A stretch of DNA of 64,000 nucleotides from Prinia subflava (GCF_021018805.1 NC_086259.1:1488001-1552000); one strand, 5' to 3'. Shown: positions 10,201 to 19,325, counted from the stretch's first letter. Made by a program: numbers and translations. The notes: generated by a model from the sequence alone, not told the origin.

Positions 10201-13200
10201 TGTGGCTTCTTGGGCTCCAGGAACTGATCTAGTTTATTAGACATCCCCATTTCCTTTTTAAGGGCTCTCACATCCCCAGTGTTCAGTGGTACTGATACAT
10301 ATCTAATAGCTGTCTTCCCCTTCTCCCCTTGGTATCTTACTATCAGTACCTTCCTTAATGGATCTAACTGGCCCCTTTTGCTCTCATCATCACTGTCCTT
10401 GCGCCTTTCTGCCCGAACTGTCTCCCTGCTTCTATGTGCAGGTGGTGAATCTGGAGGACGAGGCAGAGCCACAGGGGCTTGAGGTGCAAGCGGTGCCATA
10501 GGGGCTTGAGGTGCTGGGGGTGCTGGATTAGGCACCTCTGGTGGGGCAGCTGGTTGTGGTAGATAAGGGGGGAGGTTGTGTAAGTGGCCTCATGGATTCT
10601 TCTCCTTTTTTGGTTTTTAAAGCATACAGGGGAGAAGGCCAGGACTTCTGCTATAAAGCAGCATAATTGCTCTCTTGGTTAATTGGATCCTTTTTATTTA
10701 CACAGGCATTCAGGGCCTGACAGATCCACTCCTCAGATGACCTGTACATTGGCCAGTACAAATTATCAGGTCGTGTCATTTCTTTAGTCTATTCTATCAT
10801 ACAGTATTTTATCATTTTCTCTTTACTTTTTCCTTTCCTGGATTTACATTCATCCTAAAATTTTAACATTAACCCCAGGGGACTGTCCTGTGGTAAAAAG
10901 CTCCCTCTTTTCCCAGTACCTTTAGTACTTCTATTTGCCTGTTGGTTTATACCAACCCCTGGGTCTTTGCCTTGGCATTGACCCACCCTAAGAAACGGGT
11001 ATTCCCTCACTTGCCTCGACCGCACTCTTTCTGACTTCAGTAAAGAAAGGCCTTCCTATTTTCTCACTTGTCTAGGATTTCTTTAATAAAAAGTCCCTTC
11101 AACCAATACTGCTTCCCGCCTCCGATTTACTGTAAAGAAATCCCCCCCAGCTATTGCCGCATCCCGCCCCCGACCTTTTTATATGAAAGAATTCCCTTTA
11201 CCAACACTCGCTTTGTTCCTTCACCTGCCGCTCCCCTCGCGGAGACACGGAACCGAGGTTAGAAGAACTCCACAATCACTTCGTGGTCAGACCACGTCTC
11301 ACACACACACCACTCACACTCTCACACGTGTGTACCCGTTCTTAGCCCACCTAACCAAGCGATACTTACAGCCTCCTTTTCTCGCCTGGGTCTCTGTGCA
11401 CGAGTTATTACAGGTGAATTTCACTGCAGCTTTATCCGGGAGCTCAAAATCCTTTGCTCACAATTTACCTTGAGGATCTCCTTCTCCCTGAAAGATTCCC
11501 CAGTCACTCAGGGCCACCTGAGGCAAAAGCCTGCAAGGTGGGGCGCCTCCCCGAGATCAGGGGCCTCCTTCAATGGATTGGAGATGCCCGCATTCTCCAC
11601 CAAATTGTTAAAAATAAGACGCTTGACACGGCCAATATATCAAGCAGCAATTTAATAATTAATTAATTAACATGGTAAAGTGTGAGCAAAGAGGCAGCGC
11701 TGGGTACAGTGGTAGGGGTTTTCCCTTCCAACTGCACACCCATTGCTGGTTTTGATGGTATTTTATACATATTCATAAGCTTTCTCAGCAGTTTCCATTT
11801 CTAGTTTTAACGTCACAATTCAATACCTAACAGCTATAAATCTATAGATTGTCTTGTATAATTCTATGGACCATTGTGATCTATTCTGATATTTCAATAC
11901 TCTAGGATGTACTTCCAGGATATGTTTTTCCAGGTGGTGGGATCTGGCTTCTAGATGTGGGGGTCCCATCTCTATTTTCAAGTCCATCCATCTCCAAGCT
12001 GATGTCCAGTTTTCCTCTCCAGGAGCCATAAATCAGTGAGCTGAAGTCATATCTTCATGTCTAGGATGTTTTCCCACCTTGTGTGAGGCTTGAGCCCCCT
12101 CCTTATTTCCTTCTTTTGTCTAAAAAAACCTTTTTGCACTCTAAAACTACAGTTTAAAATTCTTTAATACAAAGCAAGCTTCTAAAGTTATAATTAAAGA
12201 ACACTAATTGCAGAATAGCTTGAGACTTATAATAGATAATTGCAAGCAAAAGATTTATTCAAAAACTTCCTTCCATGCTTTCCTCAGCTATTTATTAGAA
12301 CTCATCTTTATAACTGTCCCATGGCTGTGTTCTATCACTATGATTACACAGATTTTCTTCATTTCCCTGACACGAAACATAACTTTGTATTTCACACCTG
12401 TTTCAGGATATTTTGAACTCGGTGACTTCAGCGATGTTACTCATCCCTGTGGGCTTGACTGCAGTAAAAATCAAGACCAACAAGGGGATAATGGCTGGAG
12501 GAGTAAGTAGGAACCTTGTTAACGAATTTCAGTTCTTAAAGTGCAGTGATTTGAACCTCTTGGTACACTGACATTGTGGAAGGACCACGCAAACAACTGT
12601 CTTGGAAGAACACTCAGCAGTAGCAAACAAGGTACATTCAAGTGTATCTCACAAAAAGAAAATAATCCTCCCATGACTATTAATTTAAAGATGACAAGAA
12701 TTAGGAATTGCTGCAGAGAAGTACTGAAACATTCAGAATTTCTAGTGTTTTTAAGTAATCTACATTTGCTACCATAGCTTGAAATCCCAGGTGGGGGAAT
12801 CCCTAGCTCTTTTAGAACTATCCAGTTTGGCTATTTGAGAAAAAATTACAACAGTCCTGCTAAAAAGAGTTGAAGCTTTTTAACAGACACGCTGGTACCT
12901 CCCTCCTGGCATGTACATTCTTGTTTCTGACACAAACTGAGGAATTATGTCAGTTGAACAGGGGTTTTGTTCATACTATGATTGTAAGAATTCATCTTCT
13001 TAAGATTTAACCAAATTAATAGTTTGTGTAACTGATATTTTTAATTCAAATGGCAACTAATGTAATTAACCTTAATAAACAGCTAGGAGGGGAAGAAAAC
13101 CCCTCAGTTTTAAAAGTCTCTAGAAGTACAAGATACAGTACAAGCTGAAATGTGACAAGAAACCAAAAGAAACCTCAAACCTACAACAGAGGTCTTTCAA

Positions 13201-14191
13201 ACTGAGCTTAGGAGATGGTGGGGGGGAAAGTTGATGGCTTCATTGGCAACAGCATCCTAAAAAGGAGACTTTGTGATAGATTGACTGTGCTGGAATAGAA
13301 TTTATATTCTCAGTTGTGAAGTTCACAGAAATTAAAGGTGGGAGCAGGAGACTGAGCAGGTAGCTGGGAACACAAGTTTGGGTGGAACATGGGACATCTC
13401 CAGTGCTGGGAGGGACAGAATCACCCCCAGCCAGTTCTCCTGAGGCACAAACTGCCTTGAGCTGTCCTCTCCCAAGAGCTCTCCTGAAAATAACTCCCCT
13501 GATCAGATAATTCAGTGCTTTCAGAAAAAACCCTGTGTGCATGTGGGGTGAGGCTGAAGGGCAGGAACTGAGTGAGTTAACTCAGTGGCTCTTCTGCAAA
13601 CACATTTTTCCAGTTACCTGCCTGAGGTTGTCTATTTTCTGAGTAGTTTAGTGCATTTTATTCAGTTTGGAGAATGTTTCCCTTTCAGAGGAGAAGAGCA
13701 TTTTCCTGCTGGGCTTGTTTCCACAAATACTGACTTTTCCCCTTGACTTTTTTCAGGGCCAGTCCCATTAATAAGCAATCCTTAAAGGGACAGAGGGGAT
13801 TTCATGAAGGATAAAAGCATTGTCTGGCATAATGCAGCATTAGCTTAGCTTTCAAGGAGAGCACCACACTATCTCCAAGGCCTGACACAAACATCAAACA
13901 GAGCAGGCTCTCTGAAAGGCTGATGGGATGTAAATATGGGTGTTATTTGATTTATCAGCTGTCTCAAATCACACACGTTTTCAAGCCCAGAACAAAGTTA
14001 GGAAGATGTATTTACTGCTACCTTGATGAGTCACTACAGTAAAAGCTCAAGATTTATTGGGGGAACTAATTTTATGATAATTTTTATAGGTGTTGAGTCT
14101 TATATTGCTTGCTCTCTGCCTTGTTGACATGTTTCTTCTTTGGAAGAAGATTAGCCTTGAGAAAGCAAGAGGAAGGAGTGCTGCCAAATAA
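4225..14191 (+). CDS. CKLF: CKLF copy A: chemokine-like factor, four-pass MARVEL (CMTM) protein
   Basis: Four exons joined at GT..AG sites, all at phase 0: 4225-4398, 4474-4632, 12407-12502, 14090-14191, giving 176 residues (human CKLF has 152). Exon 1 is a Gly/Pro/Ala-rich N-terminus ending KIART. Exon 2 has two hydrophobic segments and the family signature YLLRLDARMRCLYWPLA. Exon 3 begins DILNSV and is hydrophobic. Exon 4 encodes VLSLILLALCLVDMFLLW then a basic tail ending SAAK before TAA. CKLF/CMTM proteins are membrane or secreted proteins with chemokine-like activity reported for human CKLF; activity here is not shown by the sequence. Intron 2 is expanded by a VNTR and a 6.7-kb retrovirus that ends 10 nt before exon 3. 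The family call rests on motif, exon phase and synteny next to TK2. Confidence 0.8.
4633..5098 (+). repeat. Minisatellite in CKLF-A intron 2
   Basis: Tandem units of about 21-24 bp of the form CCCTGGCTGTGGGTACCAATGT, starting directly at the exon 2 splice donor. The first units retain GTGAGTACC (4633, 4673, 4719) like the true donor; later units drift to GTGGGTACC or GTGGCTACC. Length varies by copy: about 466 bp here, 605 bp in B, 442 bp in C. It has no stops in several frames, which produces spurious repeat ORFs. Confidence 0.9.
5163..5180 (+). promoter_or_regulatory. Possible zero-length exon (recursive splice site) in CKLF-A intron 2
   Basis: A pyrimidine-rich acceptor is fused directly to a strong donor: TTTCTGTACAG then GTAAGA, with the junction after 5173. 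The same sequence is kept in copies B (after 31375) and C (after 52325). The motif alone does not show use. Confidence 0.3.
5670..6460 (-). repeat. ERV 3' LTR (left)
   Basis: 791 bp, TGTTAAAAATAAG to GTATTTCACA on the plus strand. It differs from the right LTR at eight positions (5697, 5995, 6030, 6049, 6059, 6071, 6142, 6174). Each is T here and C in the right LTR, and each is preceded by C. No other differences or gaps were found by direct comparison. Confidence 0.9.
6499..6744 (-). pseudogene. env: ERV env transmembrane-subunit tail
   Basis: 82-codon open stretch ending near the 3' LTR. It contains a hydrophobic segment of LLFLPCLIPCFVQLI type with the paired Pro-Cys pattern seen at the membrane anchor of gammaretroviral TM subunits, followed by a lysine-rich tail. 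It is separated from the SU-like part at 7021-7722 by sequence without an open frame, so env is broken. Confidence 0.55.
7021..7722 (-). pseudogene. env: ERV env surface-subunit fragment
   Basis: 233-codon minus-strand frame. A hydrophobic stretch near residues 32-48 (LVIYLIMCVSIAMA) looks like a signal peptide and is followed by a CxxC motif and scattered cysteines, as expected for a retroviral surface glycoprotein. It sits between integrase and the TM-like tail, the position of env. The frame ends before a TM fusion region can be seen. Assigned by position and signal peptide; sequence family uncertain. Confidence 0.5.
7827..8180 (-). CDS. Cys-rich 117-residue frame inside the ERV, function unknown
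   Basis: Lies between the integrase and env remnants on the viral sense strand. It has a dense cysteine block (residues about 21-40: CPTQNC, KCF, CFRC, IEC) and a second LCWSC motif, followed by an acidic/aromatic segment (DKDWWETW) and a charged C-terminus. The arrangement suggests metal binding or disulfides. Simple gammaretroviruses have no gene here, so this may be an alternative upstream env exon or a lineage-specific accessory frame. Not recognised. Confidence 0.4.
   Translation of the reverse strand: MFQKLLYLRFQNQNLPREVKCPTQNCKCFPWGCFRCIECQKLWYTNLVEARIPNTLCWSCRDEIETDRTLRAAVEKGYIKVSDKDWWETWLHGTRAGIDLQEEAKAKLERIECDYNN
8775..9017 (-). pseudogene. pol: ERV integrase core fragment
   Basis: 81-codon frame with the integrase core pattern: DYAELP, KYLLVVVDQ, WVEAYP, then LLEEIIPRFG and SDQGSHFTS. 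Two of the three acidic DDE positions (in DYAEL and SDQG) are visible; the glutamate-containing part downstream is not in the same open frame. Upstream frames at 9205-9405 look like the pol region linking RNase H and integrase. The order relative to env fits a minus-strand provirus. Confidence 0.75.
9580..10225 (-). pseudogene. pol: ERV reverse transcriptase C-terminal end and RNase H fragment
   Basis: Minus-strand reading from about 10225 gives LLNFLEKKGLKAS and KLQFVEAQMKYLGH, the pattern at the end of the RT palm/connection, with in-frame stops just after it (TAG at 10105-10107). Around 9690-9730 the sense strand gives ARELYALYQALELLK, an RNase H helix pattern. The RT fingers and YxDD region are not present between this piece and gag. 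Confidence 0.55.
10188..10535 (-). pseudogene. gag: ERV gag fragment, fused to RT remnant
   Basis: 115-codon frame with a Pro/Ala-rich start (PNPAPPAPQAPMAPLAPQ), as in gag linker regions between matrix and capsid, then a charged region and a segment ending near residue 105 in LDQFLEPKKPQ. The last residues already belong to the RT remnant, which marks an internal gag-RT deletion near 10210-10230. Confidence 0.5.
11606..12396 (-). repeat. ERV 5' LTR (right)
   Basis: 791 bp, the same length as the left LTR, TG..CA ends. It retains C at all eight sites where the left LTR has T. Its last 10 bases before the CCTG duplication now form part of the region just upstream of the CKLF-A exon 3 acceptor. 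Confidence 0.9.
12503..14089 (+). other. CKLF-A intron 3
   Basis: Intron between donor GGA/GTAAGT and acceptor TTTTTATAG. Nothing recognisable as a gene or repeat family was seen. Equivalents are 31976-33562 (B) and 52924-54511 (C). Confidence 0.7.
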
Positions 14192-15124
14192 GATTGATGT
14201 GTTAGTGAAAGAATGAGTTCTCCATCCCGTTTCCCCACTGTCTTTTAAAGAATTTGTATTTTCACATGCTCGATTTTGAATTTCCTGTGCACTGATGTTT
14301 CTGCAAGTATCATTCATAAGTTTTCATACTTTTCCAAATGCAGTTTCAGCGTTGCAATTTCACCAGTTAAAGCTTCAGAGAGAATTGTCATGTTTTTCTA
14401 AACTTAATTGTGTTTTTACCTGTACGAAAATTATTTTCATGGTTGTCGTCTTTCTCTAATAAAAAAGAAAATAAAAACGAGCTTAAGCGCATTAATCTTA
14501 TTTATTTACTAAGTGTAAAAAAGTACATTAAAGTAATGTACATTTTAAAGAAAAGTAAAAATGTAATGACCCAGTAACCATGCTTCGGAAAGATTTTGTT
14601 GGGCCATGTGAATTGCATGTTAAAGCATTCGCCGAGGCATTTGAATCCTGAAATTTCAGCCTTGAGCGGGGTTTGGCCTGGGTTACCTGCAGCGGCCCCT
14701 TGGAGCCCCAGGCGCCCGGTGGTTCTGTGCTTGGTGTGTTCAGAGTGGCGGGGACAGAAGCCCCCCGGCTCCCTGGTGTCGCTCCAGCAGCACAGGACAG
14801 GCGGAGGTGGCGGCCCAGCTCCATTGTCCCGGGGCTGGGGCGGGCGCTGGGGCCGTCCCCCACAGCTGGGGATGCTGAAACTTTTTTTTCACGTTTCCGC
14901 AGTGTCACGATTTCCGCTTCCCTCCTTCAGAGAGGAAAAAAAAAAATTTTAAAAAAAATTCCACGGCCAACCCCCCACCCCTGTTGGAGTCCAGGGGATC
15001 CCTCTGACAGCCCTGGAGAGTCAGGGGGCTGTACAGGGGGGTCTGGGATCTGTACAAGGGGGTCAGCCAGCCTCCCACAGAGCCCAGAAGGACTCTGATT
15101 CTGGCTCCTATCCATGGAAGTGAA
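14192..15124. other. CKLF-A 3' flank with a GC-rich patch
   Basis: Begins as CKLF 3' UTR; AATAAA-type signals cluster near 14456-14476 (CTAATAAAAAAGAAAATAAAAAC), a plausible polyadenylation site. From about 14690 to 15110 the sequence turns GC-rich, with open frames on both strands but no splice context or recognisable protein. No gene is called. Equivalent regions follow CKLF-B and CKLF-C. Confidence 0.5.
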
Positions 15125-15618
15125 TGCTCACATGAAGGAAGAATCACAGATCCTAAGAATTTAGAAGTAGATAGTAGTTTGTTATAGAGTATACATGTAG
15201 AGATTAGGATTCATAGTATACGGGGCTGAGAGGACAAGATGGAGGAATTGGGGAGTGGCCCCTAGTTTCCTTGTTCTTGTTCTCATCCCCCATCTTTTGC
15301 TGATTTGGACTTTAGAGATTGGTTTAGAATAGAACTGACATGTTAGCGTAGCAAGTTAGTATTGGTAATGTTCTGTAAACAATAAATACGTCTTGGACTG
15401 TGGTTGGGTCGGGGGTTCGGTACATAAGGTACGGGGCTCTCTGATCCGGGCAGTCCAGCGGCAGCCCAGCGCCAGTCCAACGGCGTGTCTTGCTTTGCTG
15501 GGGACGCCTTGCAAAGCCGAACAAGAACAGTTAGATAATATGAAATAAACAACCTTGATAACTTCAGCTGCTGGACTCACAGTGTCGTCTCTGCCTTTGG
15601 TGTGAAACGCTCAGGGCA
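15125..15618 (+). mobile_element. Probable solo LTR, unit A
   Basis: 494 bp from TGCTCACATGAAGG to CTCAGGGCA. LTR-like internal order: a promoter-like ACAATAAATACG near 15379, then a GC-rich leader, then GAAATAAACAACC (AATAAA at about 15543) followed by a short tail, as in U3-R-U5. Clear target duplications were not found. The same element lies in units B and C, so it predates the array. Confidence 0.55.
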
Positions 15619-15639
15619 AAGAGAAGACAGAAAACCTTA

Positions 15640-15860
15640 TTATCTTGGGGAACAGCAACCCCAGGGAAATACCCAAGGAACAGCAACCCTGGGGGAAGAT
15701 TTCACCACCTCGGGGAACGGCCACCCCGAGGGGAATCTCGGGGAACATCAACCCGGAGACACCCCGAGCCTGAGCCCGCGCCCAGCCCGAGCCCGGCGGG
15801 AGCTCAGGCCGAGCCCAACGCGAGCCCAGCCCAGCCCAGCCCCAGCCCACCCCGCCCGCC
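15640..15860. repeat. Degenerate GGGGAACAGCAACCCC repeats and AGCCC-rich tract
   Basis: Four to five imperfect copies of a GGGGAACxxCAACCC motif are followed by a GAGCCC/AGCCC low-complexity tract leading into the CMTM3 start. Likely part of an old CpG-rich promoter. Also in units B and C. Confidence 0.6.
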
Positions 15861-15869
15861 GCCGCAGCC

Positions 15870-15980
15870 ATGGAGGACCCCGAGCCCGCGGGCGCTTCAG
15901 CAGCGCCCGGGCTGAGCTCGCTGCTCCCCCCACGCGAGTTCCTGCGCTCCCGCAAGGGGCAGCTGCTGCTCTCTGAGTCG
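15870..15980 (+). pseudogene. CMTM3: CMTM3 exon 1 fragment, unit A
   Basis: Starts GCCATGG (strong Kozak context) and encodes 37 residues beginning MEDPEPAGAS and containing SSLLPPREFLRSRKGQLLL then SES. This matches the N-terminus pattern of CMTM3, the MARVEL-family gene next to CKLF in vertebrates. Where exon 1 should end and splice, a CR1 3' end begins instead and no donor is seen. No further CMTM3 exons occur before the next TK2 copy, so the duplication took only the start of the gene. Identification is by N-terminal resemblance and synteny. Confidence 0.65.
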
Positions 15981-16130
15981 GCTGTGGAGTCTCCCTCTCC
16001 GGGGCATTCCAAACCTGCCTGGACATGCTCCTGTGTCACCTGCTCCAGGTGACCCTGCCTGGGCAGGGCTTGGACTGGGTGAACTACAGAGGTCCCTTCC
16101 AGCCCGAAAAATTCTGGGATTCTGTTGGGA
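15981..16130 (+). mobile_element. CR1 3' end inserted at the CMTM3 exon 1 border
   Basis: Sense-strand CR1 terminus: GTGGAGTCTCCCTCTCC, CATTCCAAACCTGCCTGGAC, GGTCCCTTCCAGCCC, ending in the characteristic ATTCTG-type repeats (TTCTGGGATTCTGTTGGGATTC). It is 5'-truncated, about 150 bp. The same insertion is in units B and C. Confidence 0.85.
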
Positions 16131-16196
16131 TTCAACTTGTTACCTAGAAACACACTTTAATACTGCTTCAAGTAGCTTTTTCAGTAGCACTGAGAT

Positions 16197-16489
16197 GTGT
16201 GCTGGTTTGGGCTGGAGTAGAGTTCATTTTCTTCACAGTGACTAATATGGAGCTCAATTTTGAATGCTTAAAAAATGCCTTTCATGTACAGTTAGCCAGA
16301 ATTAATTTTGTTGAATTGTTTACGATTGACTTTCATCACCGAAGAAATCCAGAGGAGTGCACGTGGATTAGACTAGAAAAAGCTCAGGAAGTAAAATATA
16401 AAGATTTGCTTTTTGCACAACTAATGGTTGCAATTCTGTCATCCCCTGATTCCAGCAGTGTAGGAGAAACAGAACTTTGCCCAAGGTAA
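16197..16489 (+). other. Unidentified exon-like frame next to LTR-like sequence, unit A
   Basis: A 97-codon frame ends beside a splice-donor-like CCCAAG/GTAACA (junction after 16485). Its first 70 bp (TGTGCTGGTTTGGGCTGGAG and onward) resemble the start of avian ERVL-type LTRs. The later part encodes IDFHHRRNPEECTWIRLEK and KYKDLLFAQLMVAIL, which looks protein-like. Copies in B and C differ by a few residues, mostly replacements, with no frameshift. Possibly an exon of a gene fragment carried in the duplication; not recognised. Confidence 0.35.
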
Positions 16490-17841
16490 CACCAGGGTAC
16501 AGGACTGCCTTCAGCTCTGGGTGGATTGTGAGAAATGGGTGTTAGGAACAAAAAGTGTTCACAGGGCTGTGTCCTGACAAGTAACAGTGGCATCCTTTGG
16601 GCTGTAACATTCTCTGTACTAAACCATTGACATTTTCTGTGCCATGCAAATTGTATGTCCATAGTGAAATTAGAACTAAGAACAAACTGCAGGAGACTGA
16701 GCTTCAATTGTATAGAAGCATTTCCAAAGAAATCGTTCTTTTGGACTCTTAGAGAAGAAAAAGTTGTGAAAGTTTAATAGCAGATGTCAAGAATATCTGG
16801 TATCCCCCCTACAAAGAAGCTGCAATAAGTAAGATAATTACTTAGCACACAAAATCTTACTTTTAAGCTCAAATTCTAAAGATTTACAACAGAGCAGCCG
16901 AATGGCATTCCTGGGATCACAAGCTTTAGTGCTTCATTAGGAAATGCTCTCTGTGCACTTACCATTATTGAGTTGCAGTGATTTAGAAAAGAAACAGCTC
17001 ACCAGATGGGAGTAACAGGACAGGAGGTGCAGTTCCTGACTGGGTGTGGTTCTCTCAGTGTAATGCGGTTTAGGCAAACCACAACCCTACAAACGCAGTG
17101 CTGTCCAAAAGCAGCACCATCAGATATTGTTGCAAAGCCCCATAACTGAATGTTTCCATCCTGCACTAAGTGCCTGACAAATGTCTGTACAAAGTGATCA
17201 AAGTGCTCACGAAGCCTTGCTTGTTCCAGCTAAACCAACCAGAACCAGTAGGGGAAAAACATTCTGTACTTCTGGGATCATTCCCTGAAAATGACCCCAA
17301 AAATCAATGTGAGAGCAGTCTGAGTGCTGCATTGAAAGGATTCCCTTAAAGGCAACACCCAGAGGGTGAAGCACAAGCAAAGGGCAACTCAGCACTTCCT
17401 TTCACAAGTCCAAGAATGAAACCCCCACTGGTTTTCTCTACGGACTTGCCAAGTACTTACAGGTCATAATAAACTAATAGTGATATAAACCCAAAAAACA
17501 CCTGTGTTTTTCTTTAAAAAAAGAAGTAAAAGAATGCAAACCAATTAAGAAATCAATTCATTTTAGAATTTTTTTAGAAATGTTTGAAGAGAGTAACAGT
17601 GTCCCATGCACCCTGTATTTTCACAGCTCCTCAGCTCAGCCAGAGCAGGGCTGGGGATCTCATGAACACAAATAAAATAAGCTCTCTGTGAAAAGCTAGC
17701 TGAAAAAAACCCTTGCAACCTTTCTGCAATCACTTACAAAAACTGTGTTTTGAGGGGTTTTTAAATGTTTTGCAGTGAATTCAGTGGGACTACCAGTGCA
17801 CAGTTCTCTTCAGAACTAAGTTATGTTGTGATGTCCTGCAG
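16490..17841. other. Non-coding stretch, unit A
   Basis: AT-rich, intron-like sequence; no gene, RNA gene or clear repeat was recognised. Equivalent stretches are 35963-37312 and 56915-58266. Confidence 0.5.
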
Positions 17842-17917
17842 AGCAGAAAGAACTTCCTGAATTCAATGAACTTGCATTCATGTGGACAGGATTAGAGCAC
17901 AACACCATTTCAAACTG
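17842..17917 (+). other. Unidentified exon-like segment, unit A
   Basis: 76 nt between GTCCTGCAG and GTAAGA. One frame is open throughout and reads QKELPEFNELAFMWTGLEH, then NTISN. The only change in copy C (58267-58342) is silent; copy B is 37313-37388. Phase does not join directly to the frame at 16197-16485, so an exon would have to lie between, or they are unrelated. Not recognised. Confidence 0.35.
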
Positions 17918-18363
17918 GTAAGATCTGTTTAACAAAGCTACTTTAAAACTCAATGCACTTCATTTGCTTCCTCCAATAATAAAATAATGAACATCCTGCT
18001 TCTGGTATGAACTGTGTAAAGCCTGGGCAGGAAGGAGTCAATGCCTTGCTGTGCCTCAGGCACCTGATGGCCACTCAGGATGTGCCTGGAAAGGGGAACC
18101 AAGGAGCAGAGGTTAGGGCAGCACCTTCCTGGAGCCACTTTTCTGCTCAGGTCATGGTGCCCACACAGCACAGGGGCACGAGTGGGCAAGAGCCAGAGGG
18201 GCATTGACACCACCCAGGCCTCCAAATGCCCCTGACTCCTGCCAGGGAGGCCCCACCCAAAGGCTCTGCATGGCCCTCAGGGTCACAGCTGACAGAGGAA
18301 GCATTTCTCTGGGGAGGGATACAGCTGTTCCCATGCTAAATGGAATGTCTGCAACCCTCTGAA

Positions 18364-18520
18364 CCTTTTGTTTGGTGGGTACCACCCCAAGGGACCAAGA
18401 GTGGACGTTGACCTGACCAGGGACATCAAAATTCCAACAATCCAGCCTCATTGCTTTGAGATCTTTCCAGTACCTACTCTTACCCTTGCCTGCCATACTT
18501 TGTGGTATTTTTGTATTTGA
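18364..18520 (-). mobile_element. LTR-element internal remnant, unit A
   Basis: Matches the sequence that in the segment before unit D continues into a polypurine tract and a full 3' LTR (58788-59810). In units A and B the LTR and adjoining region are missing and the sequence jumps to TCTGAAC at about 18364. It is therefore the stump of a once longer retroviral element. The encoded protein was not identified. Confidence 0.5.
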
Positions 18521-18576
18521 ACAGAAAAGAACCCAAAGAGCTCCACCCCTCCTTTTTACTGCAATTCAATTGTTCA

Positions 18577-19225
18577 AAAATCACAGAATCACTGAGGCTG
18601 GAAAATACCTCAGAGGTCATTGAGTCCAGCCTGTAACCAACCACTCTGTCACCCACCCAGAGCACTGAGTGTCACGTCCAGACATCTCCCTGCAGCTGCA
18701 GGGGGTCATTGTGGCTGAAGTGCAGGACCTGGCCCTTGACCCCGCTGGACCTCGTGGCAGTGGCCTTGGCACATCACCCAGCCTGGCCAGGGCCCTCAGC
18801 AGGGCCTTCCCGCCCTCCAGATCCCATTCCAGGCAGTGGGTATCACCCCAGTTAGCCGGGGGTAAACTCAGTGCCCTCCTCCACACCGTCAGTAGAGGTG
18901 TGGAGCAGCCCTGGTCCCAGCAAGGGACCCCATTCCCACCAGGGGGATCCCATTCCCACCATTCTGGGCCCGGCCCTCAGCCAGCTCCCATCCCAGCCAA
19001 GGACAGCCCTGGCCAAGCTGGGGCTGCAGCTTCTCCAGGAGATGCCAGGGGAGAGGGGCCCAAAGGCTCTGTGAATTCCAGGGAGGACCTGCCCCTCCTA
19101 ACCCAGCCTGGCTGGGGCTGATCCCGTGGCTGTCCTGGGGTTGTCCCGCCCGTGCCGTGTGCTCACACTCAGGGTGATCTGCTGGGCTCCAGGGCCGGGC
19201 TGGCAGCTCTGTCAAACCAACCTCC
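18577..19225 (-). mobile_element. CR1 retrotransposon, ORF2 3' part plus 3' region, unit A
   Basis: Reverse complement of avian CR1: starts AATCACAGAATCACTGAGG, then GAGTCCAGCCTGTAACC, and continues through the reverse-transcriptase-coding region (CAGGACCTGGCCCTTGACC; AACCCAGCCTGGCTGGGGC; GTGATCTGCTGGGC). It is about 650 bp and sits directly downstream of the TK2 polyadenylation site. Internally shortened relative to a full CR1. Confidence 0.8.
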
Positions 19226-19319
19226 CCCTGCACACAGCGGCCACTCGGGGCTGGGTACCCCGTTCACCCCACTCAGAGAAACCTCAGGTACCCTCCTCAG
19301 AGGCCATTGTAATAAACCC

Positions 19320-19325
19320 TTTATT
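19320..19325 (-). terminator. TK2-B polyadenylation signal AATAAA
   Basis: AATAAA on the minus strand about 320 nt downstream of the TK2 stop codon, in the context GAAATAAAGGG. The same signal lies about 320 nt downstream of the TK2-C and TK2-D stop codons. Confidence 0.6.

Larger units (their letters stand above)
5670..12396 (-). mobile_element. Endogenous retrovirus (class I, gammaretrovirus-like), internally deleted
   Basis: Provirus of 6727 bp with two 791-bp LTRs starting TG and ending CA, flanked by a 4-bp target duplication CCTG (5666-5669 and 12397-12400). Copies B and C have the empty site with a single CCTG. Coding remnants run on the minus strand in the order gag, RT end, RNase H, integrase, env, so the 5' LTR is the right-hand one. 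A purine-rich stretch AGAGTGGGGAC (minus strand, 6461-6471) precedes the 3' LTR. Behind the 5' LTR the sense strand reads TTTGGTGGAGAATGCGG, a likely primer-binding site whose tRNA was not identified. The internal region is only 5.1 kb, most of pro and RT is gone, and stops are present, so it is defective. A gammaretroviral relationship is inferred from the integrase and env-tail style and the 4-bp duplication. Confidence 0.9.
1..19230. repeat. Tandem segmental duplication, unit A (partial)
   Basis: First visible unit of the array. It begins inside TK2 between exons 5 and 4. Positions 1-5669 match 26029 onward, and 12397-19230 match 31870-38700, with roughly 1% differences judged by eye. It is longer than unit B because it carries a 6.7-kb retrovirus at 5670-12396. 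The right edge is set here at the end of the long CR1. The true duplication breakpoint was not located and lies somewhere between the CMTM3 fragment and the TK2 3' end. Confidence 0.9.

Noticed and set aside
13741..13800. Candidate CKLF exon 4 at TTTTTTCAG/GGCCAGTCCC
   Set aside because: Reads only four residues before a stop and lacks the expected hydrophobic segment; the acceptor at 14089 gives a proper last transmembrane helix and stop.
14528..15098. Overlapping frames on both strands in the GC-rich patch after CKLF
   Set aside because: Open because of GC content; contains homopolymer runs and no recognisable domain. Not called as a gene.
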